Source: Nanobdellota archaeon
Lineage (GTDB): Archaea > Nanobdellota > Nanobdellia > Woesearchaeales > GW2011-AR9
Length of the DNA: 6,048 nt
Assembly (NCBI GenBank): GCA_030695605.1
Contig: JAUYQE010000075.1
Coordinates: 1 to 6,048, forward strand
Direction of reading: 5' to 3'
The translations under genes and the position numbers were made by a program. Shown here one piece after another: positions 1 through 5,554 of the stretch (positions within the stretch are counted from its first letter, which is position 1; every line of letters begins with the position of its first letter). The notes beneath the pieces were generated by a model. The model had not been told where the DNA came from. It searched no databases and saw nothing but the letters and a program-made list of their open reading frames with translations.

Positions 1-2
1 AC

Positions 3-344
3 CAAGGATCTCCAGTGCTTCCGATACAGGGATATTTGCCGGCGGTGCCGCCGCTTCCGGCGCCCTACGACCAAGATCCGGTGGTAATCCCCTGCTGCCG
101 TGATGTGAGCGAAGAGTTTCAGAGCTGCCTTTCTCCCCTAACAACCAAGTATACGATTCGAGAGGATGCTTTTTATCACGTTGGTGAGAAAAAAGACATC
201 ATTGGGTTTCTCCGCACGTTTCAGTTCTATGAATGGCAAGAAGAACAAGGAAAAAGACGGATCTGGTTTGCGTTCTTGGATCCGGCGTACGCCTCCAAAG
301 AAACGGCAGATGTGGAGTTGCTGTTGGCCATGAGGAAAAGATAA
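3..344 (+). CDS. Hypothetical protein, 3' part of a gene cut by the window edge
   Basis: The frame is open from the first bases of the window to the TAA at 342-344, so the true start is probably upstream. A GTG at 15 is the first possible start inside the window, but it has no convincing promoter or SD because too little sequence precedes it. The visible part (about 113 codons) begins with a proline-rich stretch (PAVPPLPAP), which looks like a linker, and continues into a mixed charged and aromatic segment ending in MRKR. I do not recognise the family and see no signal peptide, membrane segment or catalytic motif. It converges on the minus-strand broken gene, whose stop is only about 24 bases away. 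The reading frame looks protein-like, but function is unknown. Confidence 0.6.
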   Translation, partial: QGSPVLPIQGYLPAVPPLPAPYDQDPVVIPCCRDVSEEFQSCLSPLTTKYTIREDAFYHVGEKKDIIGFLRTFQFYEWQEEQGKRRIWFAFLDPAYASKETADVELLLAMRKR

Positions 345-350
345 AGAAGT

Positions 351-368
351 AAAAGCAAAAACAAAAAA
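351..368 (-). terminator. T-rich tract ending the broken minus-strand gene
   Basis: Read on the minus strand, the bases right after the TAA at 369-371 form three T runs (TTTTTTGTTTTTGCTTTT) without a stable hairpin. Archaeal RNA polymerase commonly terminates at U-rich tracts of this kind. The tract fills the gap between two convergent genes. Confidence 0.5.
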
Positions 369-630
369 TTATCCTTCCTGTAGTTGCCATCCATCAGGAT
401 GCCACTTGATTTCTGCTTTATCGTCAGGTCTTTCAAGATAACAGACGACTGTTCTTCGTAATGCTTCTGCCAGAGCCAATCTCAAAGCTTCTTCTAAAGA
501 AACATTTACACAGACAATATCTATCTTTTCCCATCTGCGGGGTCTTTGTTCTGGTATTTGATTTAAATTAAAGCAGATGTGATGAAAATTAAGATCTTTT
601 GGTATCGGTTCAGGACTACCTCCACCACTA
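369..630 (-). pseudogene. 3' half of an IS630-disrupted gene, unknown function
   Basis: On the minus strand a frame runs uninterrupted from the IS boundary at 630 to TAA at 371-369, about 86 residues, with no ATG, GTG or TTG at its beginning. Its content looks like real protein: a glycine-rich start (SGGGSPEP), a hydrophobic beta-like stretch (IDIVCVNV), an amphipathic helix (SLEEALRLALAEALRR) and a tryptophan-containing C-terminus (KWHPDGWQLQEG). Removing the insertion sequence and one copy of the TA duplication joins this frame exactly to the open frame at 1725-1872, restoring a continuous ORF of about 135 codons. The family is not recognised. Its promoter and 5' end lie beyond the IS, so this fragment is not expected to be translated on its own. 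Confidence 0.75.
629..630. repeat. TA target-site duplication, left copy
   Basis: TA directly abuts the left inverted repeat and is matched by TA at 1725-1726. IS630/Tc1-type elements insert at TA and duplicate it. Counting only one copy restores the reading frame of the interrupted gene, which supports this boundary. Confidence 0.75.
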
Positions 631-657
631 TAGATAATTCTGATGATTAGAATAAAA
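631..657 (+). repeat. Left terminal inverted repeat of the IS630 element
   Basis: TAGATAATTCTG is identical to the reverse complement of the other end for 12 bases. Continuing to 27 bases, 22 positions match, and most mismatches are transitions. It includes the transposase stop codon (TTA at 647-649 on the plus strand). Confidence 0.8.
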
Positions 658-1663
658 TATTCCCATTAAAAAAAGACTTTATCAGCTTTGGCCTCTTTTG
701 AATACTTTGCATTTTTGCTTGAACAAGGGGCTTAAATTCCTTCTTGTTTCTTGCCTGATGCGCTTTTAACTTTACATTCTTCAAATACTTCCAAACTTTC
801 TCATCGGGGTTCAAATCTGGGGAATATGTTGGTAAGTAGTAAACCGCTATTTTGTTTTTATTTTCATCTACAAAATCTTTAACTAATCCTGCAATATGTG
901 GCGGAGCATTGTCTTCAATAACAATTATCTTTCTGTGTGGATGATATTTCATAATCTGCTTAAGAAAGTCAATGTGATCTTCTGCATGGATAGTATGGTT
1001 TTCTATTCTGAAAACCATTCTTCCGACGGGGCTAATTGCAGAAGTTACGCACAAGCCACCCTTATTTCCAGTTACTTTTATCTTCGGAGTTTTCCCTTTT
1101 GGTGCCCATGTTTTTCCAAGAACTGGGATTAGAGAAACTCCCGACTCATCCTGAAAATACAGCATTGCCTGCCATCTCCGACGATGTTTTTCAATTTTTG
1201 GCCATTCTTCATTCAGCCATTTTCTTACTGCTACGGGATTTTTTTCAAGTGCTTCTTTCTCGGGCTTTTGTGGAGTAAGACCCCATCTACGAAGAGTCTT
1301 CCATAAATTTGAAATTGAAATGCTCTTGTTCAATTTTTTTTTAATTGTTGTTTGAACTCTCTTACAATCCCACAATGGAGTTTCAAATTCAAATTCCATT
1401 GCAGATTTTTTCAACCAAGAGATTATCTTGATTTTGTCTTCATTGTTTAGTTTTGGTTCTGCACCTTTTGCTTTTCTTCTCTTTAGTCCTTTCCACCCAT
1501 CTTTGTTGAAAACTCTAATCCATTTGTAAACTACAGTAAAATGTACCCCACAGAATTCGGATATGTCTTCTATGCTTTTGCTTTTCTTCCATAATTTTAT
1601 CGATTGGTTCCTTAAATATTCAAGCGTTTCCCGAGAAATACTTCGCCCATCTTTTTTTCGCAT
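647..1663 (-). CDS. IS630-family DDE transposase
   Basis: This protein catalyses cut-and-paste movement of the surrounding element by binding the inverted repeats and cutting at TA. The chosen ATG (1663-1661) gives 338 residues. It lies about 28 bases after a weak TATA-like ATTAATAA (minus strand, near 1688-1695), whereas the longer form starts at TTG 1684 and adds seven residues. The N-terminal part holds a helix-turn-helix (about 15-55, with SIEDISEFCGVHFTVVYKWI), then a second winged-helix-like region (about 70-130). The catalytic domain (about 165-310) shows the family's landmarks: FQDESG with D172, VIEDNAPPH with D251, and the YSPDLNPDEKVW block with E288, leaving 36 residues between the last two acids. 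Length and motif order are normal for IS630. No frameshift is visible. Identification is secure; the exact start is less so. Confidence 0.93.
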   Translation of the reverse strand: MRKKDGRSISRETLEYLRNQSIKLWKKSKSIEDISEFCGVHFTVVYKWIRVFNKDGWKGLKRRKAKGAEPKLNNEDKIKIISWLKKSAMEFEFETPLWDCKRVQTTIKKKLNKSISISNLWKTLRRWGLTPQKPEKEALEKNPVAVRKWLNEEWPKIEKHRRRWQAMLYFQDESGVSLIPVLGKTWAPKGKTPKIKVTGNKGGLCVTSAISPVGRMVFRIENHTIHAEDHIDFLKQIMKYHPHRKIIVIEDNAPPHIAGLVKDFVDENKNKIAVYYLPTYSPDLNPDEKVWKYLKNVKLKAHQARNKKEFKPLVQAKMQSIQKRPKLIKSFFNGNILF

Positions 1664-1697
1664 AGAACGGGGATAAACAATCAATGTTTATTAATCT

Positions 1698-1724
1698 TCT
1701 TACTCCAATTAACAGAATTATCTA
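1698..1724 (-). repeat. Right terminal inverted repeat of the IS630 element
   Basis: Read on the minus strand from 1724 the sequence begins TAGATAATTCTG, identical to the left end over 12 bases, and matches 22 of 27 bases overall. A TA target copy follows directly at 1725-1726. Confidence 0.8.
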
Positions 1725-1726
1725 TA
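1725..1726. repeat. TA target-site duplication, right copy
   Basis: This pairs with TA at 629-630. The surrounding ATATATA makes the exact register slightly ambiguous, but the TA next to the inverted repeat is the copy that keeps the split gene in frame. Confidence 0.7.
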
Positions 1727-1872
1727 TATTGGCTCCTTGCATAAGTAGCATATCTACTCTTATCCAAAAGAGATGCCACAGCGACATGATCATTGATTAG
1801 ACCCCCGGTATATGGATCAGCTATTCTTACATTTCTCCAATATGATTTGCCCGATGATAGTGATTTGTCATG
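1725..1872 (-). pseudogene. 5' half of the IS630-disrupted gene, unknown function
   Basis: A minus-strand frame is open from 1872 down to the IS edge. About 49 residues are readable, including SYWRNVRIADPYTGGLINDH and LLDKSRYATYARSQY. In the present DNA it continues into the inverted repeat and stops about 13 codons later, inside the element, at 1684-1682. With the IS and one TA removed it reads straight into the frame at 369-630 (…RSQY then SGGGSPEP…). There is no ATG, GTG or TTG between the upstream in-frame stop (1875-1873) and the internal GTG at 1779. The ATG predicted by the promoter, at 1871, is in a different frame and meets TAA after 14 codons, so a one-base deletion or two-base insertion near the 5' end is likely. 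Function is not recognised. Confidence 0.65.
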
Positions 1873-1894
1873 TTATATTTTAACAATCAGTAGG

Positions 1895-1902
1895 TATATA
1901 AA
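1895..1902 (-). promoter_or_regulatory. Archaeal TATA box of the broken minus-strand gene
   Basis: The minus strand reads TTTATATA, an exact match to the archaeal TTTAWATA consensus, and is preceded by AT-rich sequence. Its centre is about 27 bases upstream of the ATG at 1871, which would give a leaderless transcript. Together with the plus-strand box at 1965-1972 it makes this a compact divergent promoter region. Confidence 0.65.
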
Positions 1903-1964
1903 AGTTTTTAGTCTTGTTTTTGCCCAATCGGTTAAATTTTGCCATCGCAGCGATTGAACATAAA

Positions 1965-1972
1965 TTTATATA
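1965..1972 (+). promoter_or_regulatory. Archaeal TATA box of the DNA methyltransferase gene
   Basis: TTTATATA is an exact TTTAWATA match inside AAATTTATATAT. Its centre is about 27 bases before GTG 1996, so transcription would begin at or next to that codon. This decides the start of the methyltransferase: the longer frame from TTG 1939 would translate through the promoter itself. Confidence 0.7.
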
Positions 1973-1995
1973 TCATCTTTCCTCTGAGCATTTCC

Positions 1996-2916
1996 GTGAC
2001 CAATGCTTCCCGTGAAAACCGCCTGAATGAGCTTTCTGCCCAAGAATGGCTGCGCTTCACGAAGACGTGGTTTGTGCACAATCCGCCGCCGCGGAAGAAG
2101 AAAGAGATGCTCCATCCCGCCAAGTACCCCGAAGGGTTGATTGAGGAGTTCATTCGCTTCTTCACCAAATCCGGCCAGCTGGTTTTTGATCCGTTTCTGG
2201 GGACGGGAAGCACGCTCATTGCTGCGCATAATGCTGGCCGCAATGGCTTGGGCCTGGAGCTGCTGGAAAAATATGCAGCCATCGCCCGGGAGCGCTTACG
2301 AGGGCTGGATGAGCAGTTACAGCTGGCAGCAGGAGGAGCGAAAGTGCATTGCCAGCAGCAAGTCATTCAAGGAGATGCTTCGAACCTTGCCAAGATTTGG
2401 AAGATGCATAACCTGCCGCAGGTTGACTTCGTGATCACCTCTCCACCATACGGGCCGATGCTGAACAAGAAAGGCTTGGTTTCCAAAGAGCGGGAAGAGA
2501 AAGGCTTGGACGTGAAATACAGCGAAGATGCTGCGGATCTCGGCAATATCGCTTCTTTTGACGAATTTGTCGAGCGGCTGGTAGGAATCTTTGTAGCGCT
2601 GAAGCCATATATGAACCCTGGCGGGCATCTGGTCATCATTCTCAAGAACTACCTGGACAAAGGGGAATATCGCACCCTGGCGTGGGACGTGGGAAAAGCC
2701 TTAAGCAGGCATTTCCAGTTACGGGGTGAAAGGCTCTGGTGCCAGGACAATAAAACGCTCTATCCATATGGTTATAGGTACAGCTTTGTGCCCAATGTGC
2801 ACCATCATTATTGCTTGATTTTAAGAAAAGAACCCGAGGTGGGGAATAAAAAGCAAGGGAAGAACGAAGAAAATCCGCAAAGAACAATCCGAAAACTACC
2901 AACCCCAAAACCGTAA
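1996..2916 (+). CDS. Site-specific DNA amino-methyltransferase (N4-cytosine or N6-adenine)
   Basis: This protein is predicted to transfer a methyl group from S-adenosylmethionine to an exocyclic amino group of a base in DNA. From GTG 1996 it is 306 residues. A motif-X-like segment (HPAKYPEGLIEEFI, about 40-53) precedes the SAM-binding motif I (VFDPFLGTGST, 63-73), then an acidic turn (GLGLELLEKY, 84-93) and the catalytic motif IV TSPPYG (148-153). The order X, I, IV is that of alpha or gamma classes; TSPPY is seen most often in N4-cytosine enzymes but does not exclude N6-adenine. The stretch after TSPPY (about 154-190) may help recognise the target. The C-terminus ends in a basic, low-complexity tail. 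The start was chosen over TTG 1939 because of the TATA box. No restriction endonuclease lies next to it, so it may be a solitary methylase. Confidence 0.87.
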   Translation: MTNASRENRLNELSAQEWLRFTKTWFVHNPPPRKKKEMLHPAKYPEGLIEEFIRFFTKSGQLVFDPFLGTGSTLIAAHNAGRNGLGLELLEKYAAIARERLRGLDEQLQLAAGGAKVHCQQQVIQGDASNLAKIWKMHNLPQVDFVITSPPYGPMLNKKGLVSKEREEKGLDVKYSEDAADLGNIASFDEFVERLVGIFVALKPYMNPGGHLVIILKNYLDKGEYRTLAWDVGKALSRHFQLRGERLWCQDNKTLYPYGYRYSFVPNVHHHYCLILRKEPEVGNKKQGKNEENPQRTIRKLPTPKP

Positions 2917-2918
2917 GC

Positions 2919-2926
2919 TATATAAG
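2919..2926 (+). promoter_or_regulatory. Probable TATA box of the subtilisin-like protease gene
   Basis: CTATATAA begins two bases after the methyltransferase stop codon. Transcription starting about 26 bases downstream would leave a leader of roughly 35 bases holding the SD at 2973-2977. The match to TTTAWATA is weaker than at the other boxes. Confidence 0.5.
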
Positions 2927-2972
2927 CACTCCTCTTTCTGTTCAGTCAAGAAATAACAATCTTAAACCAGTT

Positions 2973-2977
2973 GAGGT
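2973..2977 (+). promoter_or_regulatory. Shine-Dalgarno site of the protease gene
   Basis: GAGGT lies seven bases before ATG 2985, good spacing for base-pairing with the 16S rRNA tail. It fixes the start codon. This gene has its own promoter yet carries a leader with an SD, unlike its leaderless neighbours. Confidence 0.7.
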
Positions 2978-2984
2978 AAAAACT

Positions 2985-4175
2985 ATGAAAAAAAAATTAT
3001 GTGCAATTATTGCTGCAGTGGTTTTGGTGCTTTCCCTATTAGCATTGGGAAGCGCCACGGTGCCCAGCAGCACCGATAAAGTTCGCCTGTATATTCAGGC
3101 TACAACCGACGATGCGCAAGCTGACTTGCATGCGCTGGACGTGCGCCATGAGTTTGCGAACGGCATCGTTTCCGTGGAAGTTTCTCCCCAAGCAGCGGAA
3201 CAGCTAGAGAACAATCCACGCTTTACAGTTCTGGGACAGGCCACGCAATGGCATGTTGATGGGAAACCGGGAAGCGGAACAGCAACCAGACAGTATACGC
3301 CTTCCGATCAAACCCCCTGGGGCATGCAGGCAGTGTATAATGATCCGGCCATAACCGCTACCAGTGGCGGCGCGGGCGTAACGGTTGCGGTTCTCGATAC
3401 GGGAGCCAAGACGAATCACTGGGATATCCAACGAAGAATCGCCCAGTGTAAAGACTTTACCCGAAACGGCATCCGTAATGGCTGCAGTGATGCATATGGC
3501 CATGGAACGCATGTTGCCGGAACGATTGCTGCAGATGGCGGCAGCGATGGCAAAGGGATTTACGGCGTTGCGCCGGAAGCCAGCTTGTACGCCTATAAAG
3601 TCTGCGGCAACAGCGGCTTGTGCTGGAGCGACGATGTTGCAGAAGCTATCGTGCATGCCGCAGATCAGGGTGCGAATATCGTCTCCATGAGCCTAGGCGG
3701 GAGTGCTCTGGCGTCCGTGGAACGAGATGCTATTGATTATGCGGTTGGCAAAGGCGTTTTAGTGATTGCTGCAGCGGGCAATAGCGGCCCCAATCTCAAT
3801 ACAATTGAGTACCCGGGCGCATATGTGAAGGTTGTAGCAGTTGCTGCTTTGAACAGCTTGCTGAGCGTGGCAGATTTCTCCAGCCGCGGCGTCAATGATG
3901 GTGATTTCATTGTTGAAGAGCGGGAAGTGGAGATTGCCATGCCTGGCGTGGCGGTCGAATCCACCTGGAATGATGGCGGTTATCGCACCATCAGCGGAAC
4001 CAGCATGGCCACCCCGCATGCCAGCGGCTTGGCAGCACGGCATTGGCAGGGTTCTGCTGACGCAACCAGAGCTTGGCTGCAATCACGGGCAGCATTGTGG
4101 GATATCACTGCAGGACAGCATGCAGCTGTCGGGGATGATCCCGCGAGCGGCTTGGGCTTTGCGACCGTAGGATAA
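2985..4175 (+). CDS. Secreted subtilisin-family (S8) serine protease
   Basis: An exported peptidase of 396 residues. It begins with a Sec signal peptide: KKK, a hydrophobic core (5-21) and a probable cleavage after A24 (LGSA). Residues 31-85 look like an inhibitor-I9-type propeptide that would fold the enzyme and be removed. The catalytic domain (about 110-396) opens with TPWGMQAV and carries the full triad: D138 in AVLDTG, H173 in GHGTHVAGT, S340 in GTSMATPHASG, with the oxyanion asparagine N266 in AAAGNSG. Four cysteines in the domain (C155, C167, C207, C213) could form two disulfides. No lipobox cysteine, C-terminal anchor or sorting motif was seen, so the mature enzyme is probably free outside the cell. 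The start is supported by GAGGT seven bases upstream. It is a single-gene unit closed by a hairpin terminator. The substrate is unknown. Confidence 0.95.
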   Translation: MKKKLCAIIAAVVLVLSLLALGSATVPSSTDKVRLYIQATTDDAQADLHALDVRHEFANGIVSVEVSPQAAEQLENNPRFTVLGQATQWHVDGKPGSGTATRQYTPSDQTPWGMQAVYNDPAITATSGGAGVTVAVLDTGAKTNHWDIQRRIAQCKDFTRNGIRNGCSDAYGHGTHVAGTIAADGGSDGKGIYGVAPEASLYAYKVCGNSGLCWSDDVAEAIVHAADQGANIVSMSLGGSALASVERDAIDYAVGKGVLVIAAAGNSGPNLNTIEYPGAYVKVVAVAALNSLLSVADFSSRGVNDGDFIVEEREVEIAMPGVAVESTWNDGGYRTISGTSMATPHASGLAARHWQGSADATRAWLQSRAALWDITAGQHAAVGDDPASGLGFATVG

Positions 4176-4248
4176 GCCTCTGTGGAGGCTTTTTTTTTTT
4201 ATTTTTAATATTCTTTTTTATCGTTTTTCTGTTCCTTTTCTTCTTATC
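4174..4248 (+). terminator. Hairpin and long T-rich terminator after the protease gene
   Basis: AAGCCTC (4174-4180) pairs perfectly with GAGGCTT (4185-4191) around a TGTG loop, and the stem begins inside the stop codon. An unbroken T run follows to 4200, then several more T and pyrimidine runs to about 4248. The hairpin plus T tract looks like an intrinsic terminator; for archaeal polymerase the T runs alone may suffice. Confidence 0.85.
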
Positions 4249-4263
4249 GATGTGTTCACAATG

Positions 4264-4271
4264 TTTAAATA
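4264..4271 (+). promoter_or_regulatory. Archaeal TATA box of the unknown gene at 4298
   Basis: TTTAAATA matches TTTAWATA exactly. Its centre is about 30 bases before GTG 4298, giving a transcript with a leader of zero to a few bases. It lies inside the longer frame that begins at ATG 4250, which argues against that earlier start. Confidence 0.6.
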
Positions 4272-4297
4272 AACTGGACGCTTCTTTTCTGATAACT

Positions 4298-4849
4298 GTG
4301 ACAGCTTACTCACGGGTAGAACGTCTTGCTTTATGGTGCAAGCCGAGGCACTATGAGCTGTTTTCTGAAGATGCTGATGGAGAGAGACAAGAGACGTTTT
4401 ATTGTCAGGATATCGCTTTAGAACAGGCTTTGAAACACAGTGATTCCGGAAAGAGAGTGGCATTGTATAGTGTGCATGAGCTTCCCGGGTTGAGAGAATA
4501 TGGTAAGGTGAGGAAACCTTTGCTGAGGACGGAGGAAAGAATGATGAAATACACGCAAGAGCACCTTGATTGGAAAGTAACCGGTGACCCTACAGAGCCC
4601 TACCAAACTGAAGTGCGGGGCACTGTTCTGCGGGTTCGTCTCAATGACTTTCCCGACGAGAGCTTATACATGCTGCTCGTTAATGGCACAGAAGTTCAGA
4701 CTTTGGAAGAATGGCCCAGCACCTGGAAAAAAGAGCAGCTGCCATATATGCCGGGGAAAGTAGCAAGCCCTGAAGAGATGCAAACAATGGCAGAAAAAAT
4801 TGCTGCCAATGATACGGAAGACGGATTTTCTCCACAAAATTTTAAATAA
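4298..4849 (+). CDS. Hypothetical protein, possibly two-part
   Basis: The frame is open from ATG 4250 to TAA 4849. GTG 4298 (183 residues) is preferred because a consensus TATA box lies at 4264-4271. The N-terminal part (1-80) is charged with scattered aromatics and two cysteines. The C-terminal part (about 82-183) has a motif-rich core: W92, TGDPTEPY, then RLNDFPDESLYMLLVNG (114-130) and EEWPSTW, whose conserved-looking W, P and LY residues suggest a small beta-rich domain. I cannot name the family. A strong GGAGG at 4531-4535 sits five bases before ATG 4541, so a shorter product of about 102 residues comprising just this C-terminal domain may also, or instead, be made. There is no signal peptide or membrane segment. 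The stop codon overlaps the promoter of the next gene. Confidence 0.7.
   Translation: MTAYSRVERLALWCKPRHYELFSEDADGERQETFYCQDIALEQALKHSDSGKRVALYSVHELPGLREYGKVRKPLLRTEERMMKYTQEHLDWKVTGDPTEPYQTEVRGTVLRVRLNDFPDESLYMLLVNGTEVQTLEEWPSTWKKEQLPYMPGKVASPEEMQTMAEKIAANDTEDGFSPQNFK
4531..4535 (+). promoter_or_regulatory. Internal Shine-Dalgarno site, possible second start
   Basis: GGAGG followed by AAAGA and two in-frame ATG codons (4541, 4544) is a textbook ribosome binding site lying inside an open frame. It may mark the true start of a shorter gene, or internal initiation within a longer one. Confidence 0.5.
4841..4848 (+). promoter_or_regulatory. TATA box overlapping the stop codon of the upstream gene
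   Basis: TTTAAATA is an exact TTTAWATA match formed by the last two sense codons and the first two bases of the stop codon of the preceding gene. Its centre is about 25 bases from ATG 4870, predicting a leaderless transcript. Confidence 0.65.
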
Positions 4850-4869
4850 TCGAGCGTTCATGTAACTTT

Positions 4870-5547
4870 ATGATCATTAGTCCCCTCGATCCACTTTTTT
4901 ACACCCGAGAAGCAGACACCGCTCCTTATCTGGCAGTACCGGATGCCGCCGCATTAGGAAACGAAGAGCTGCGCATGGCCTATTGGGAAATGCTGCAGGA
5001 ATATGTTGGCCTGAAAGCGCTGCGCCTGCCCCGAGACCGGCCAATTTCTATCTTAGAATTACGCTGCGGCGAAGCGTTGGAAGCGCCGACGCTCTGCGCG
5101 TATCTGGGGGGCTGCAAAGACCGCTTTGACCTGAATGATCGGGTTCGCTATACGGGCATTCATGACGATGGCGATCTTCTTGATGCCATCCGCCCTGATT
5201 TTGAGAAACTCTGCAGGAAGAAGCTGCCCAAGCCGCTGAACATTTTCTCTTTCACTGGCCGTTTTCCCGAGAAACAGGCTCCCGTCAATGATGTTCTCGT
5301 GCTGAACCACTTTGATAAAGACGAATGCCCATACAGCGAGTGGAAAAGCCTGCTGCAGCAGGGATTACAGTATCTTATGAAGAAAGGCATCGCCATTGCC
5401 ACCGCTAACTGGACAGGCCATGCACCGGATTTGCGGCACATTTTGAGCGACAAATGCCGGTTTTTGTGCGATAAGCAGAATGAGTATTCTCCCGTTCCCG
5501 GAGAAGTATATGACCATATCATTGTAGCGCAGAAAGTGGAGTGGTGA
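4870..5547 (+). CDS. Class I methyltransferase-like protein with degenerate SAM motif
   Basis: The 225-residue protein has the strand and helix rhythm of a Rossmann-type methyltransferase: ISILELRCGEALEA (59-72) at motif I, VRYTGIHDDGDLLDAI (92-107) where the acidic SAM-binding loop falls, NDVLVLNHFD (140-149) at motif IV, then a helix and GIAIATANW (173-181) as a later core strand. In active enzymes motif I is usually E-x-G-x-G-x-G; here the first glycine is R64 and the third position is alanine, so SAM binding may be altered or lost. About 58 residues precede the fold. No signal peptide or membrane segment is seen. The start ATG fits a leaderless transcript from the TATA box at 4841-4848. 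It is co-transcribed with the gene starting at 5555. The assignment rests on fold-like motifs and is tentative; the substrate is unknown. Confidence 0.72.
   Translation: MIISPLDPLFYTREADTAPYLAVPDAAALGNEELRMAYWEMLQEYVGLKALRLPRDRPISILELRCGEALEAPTLCAYLGGCKDRFDLNDRVRYTGIHDDGDLLDAIRPDFEKLCRKKLPKPLNIFSFTGRFPEKQAPVNDVLVLNHFDKDECPYSEWKSLLQQGLQYLMKKGIAIATANWTGHAPDLRHILSDKCRFLCDKQNEYSPVPGEVYDHIIVAQKVEW
5543..5547 (+). promoter_or_regulatory. Shine-Dalgarno site overlapping the upstream stop codon
   Basis: GGTGA, a common archaeal SD, includes the TGA of the preceding gene and lies seven bases before ATG 5555. No TATA box is seen here, so the two genes probably share one transcript with coupled translation. 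Confidence 0.65.
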
Positions 5548-5554
5548 ACAGATA

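Larger units (their letters stand above)
631..1724 (-). mobile_element. Complete IS630-family insertion sequence (about 1.09 kb)
   Basis: The element is bounded by inverted repeats that start TAGATAATTCTG at both ends, flanked by TA on each side, and holds a single full-length DDE transposase gene on the minus strand. The length of about 1094 bp suits the IS630 family. The left repeat overlaps the last transposase codons and stop; the right repeat lies just before the transposase promoter region. It has inserted into a minus-strand gene in the same orientation. All parts look intact (ends, target duplication, open transposase with its acidic triad), so it may be recent and mobile, though activity cannot be shown from sequence. 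Confidence 0.88.

Noticed and set aside
199..436. Two minus-strand ORFs near the left edge
   Set aside because: They run through the T-rich tract, giving phenylalanine/leucine-rich translations, and conflict with the better supported frames at 3-344 and 369-630.
896..1278. Plus-strand ORFs opposite the transposase
   Set aside because: They are antisense to a transposase with clear motifs, and their translations show no recognisable domains or start signals.
1932..2908. Several minus-strand and out-of-frame ORFs over the methyltransferase
   Set aside because: They shadow a gene with strong catalytic motifs, are low-complexity or serine/arginine/cysteine-rich, and lack promoters or SD sites of their own.
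3204..4170. Overlapping ORFs on both strands of the protease gene
   Set aside because: The protease frame holds a complete triad and signal peptide; the others have no supporting signals.
4176..4297. Possible small RNA in the T-rich gap
   Set aside because: Apart from the terminator hairpin and the TATA box there is no second stable structure; the T runs fit termination.
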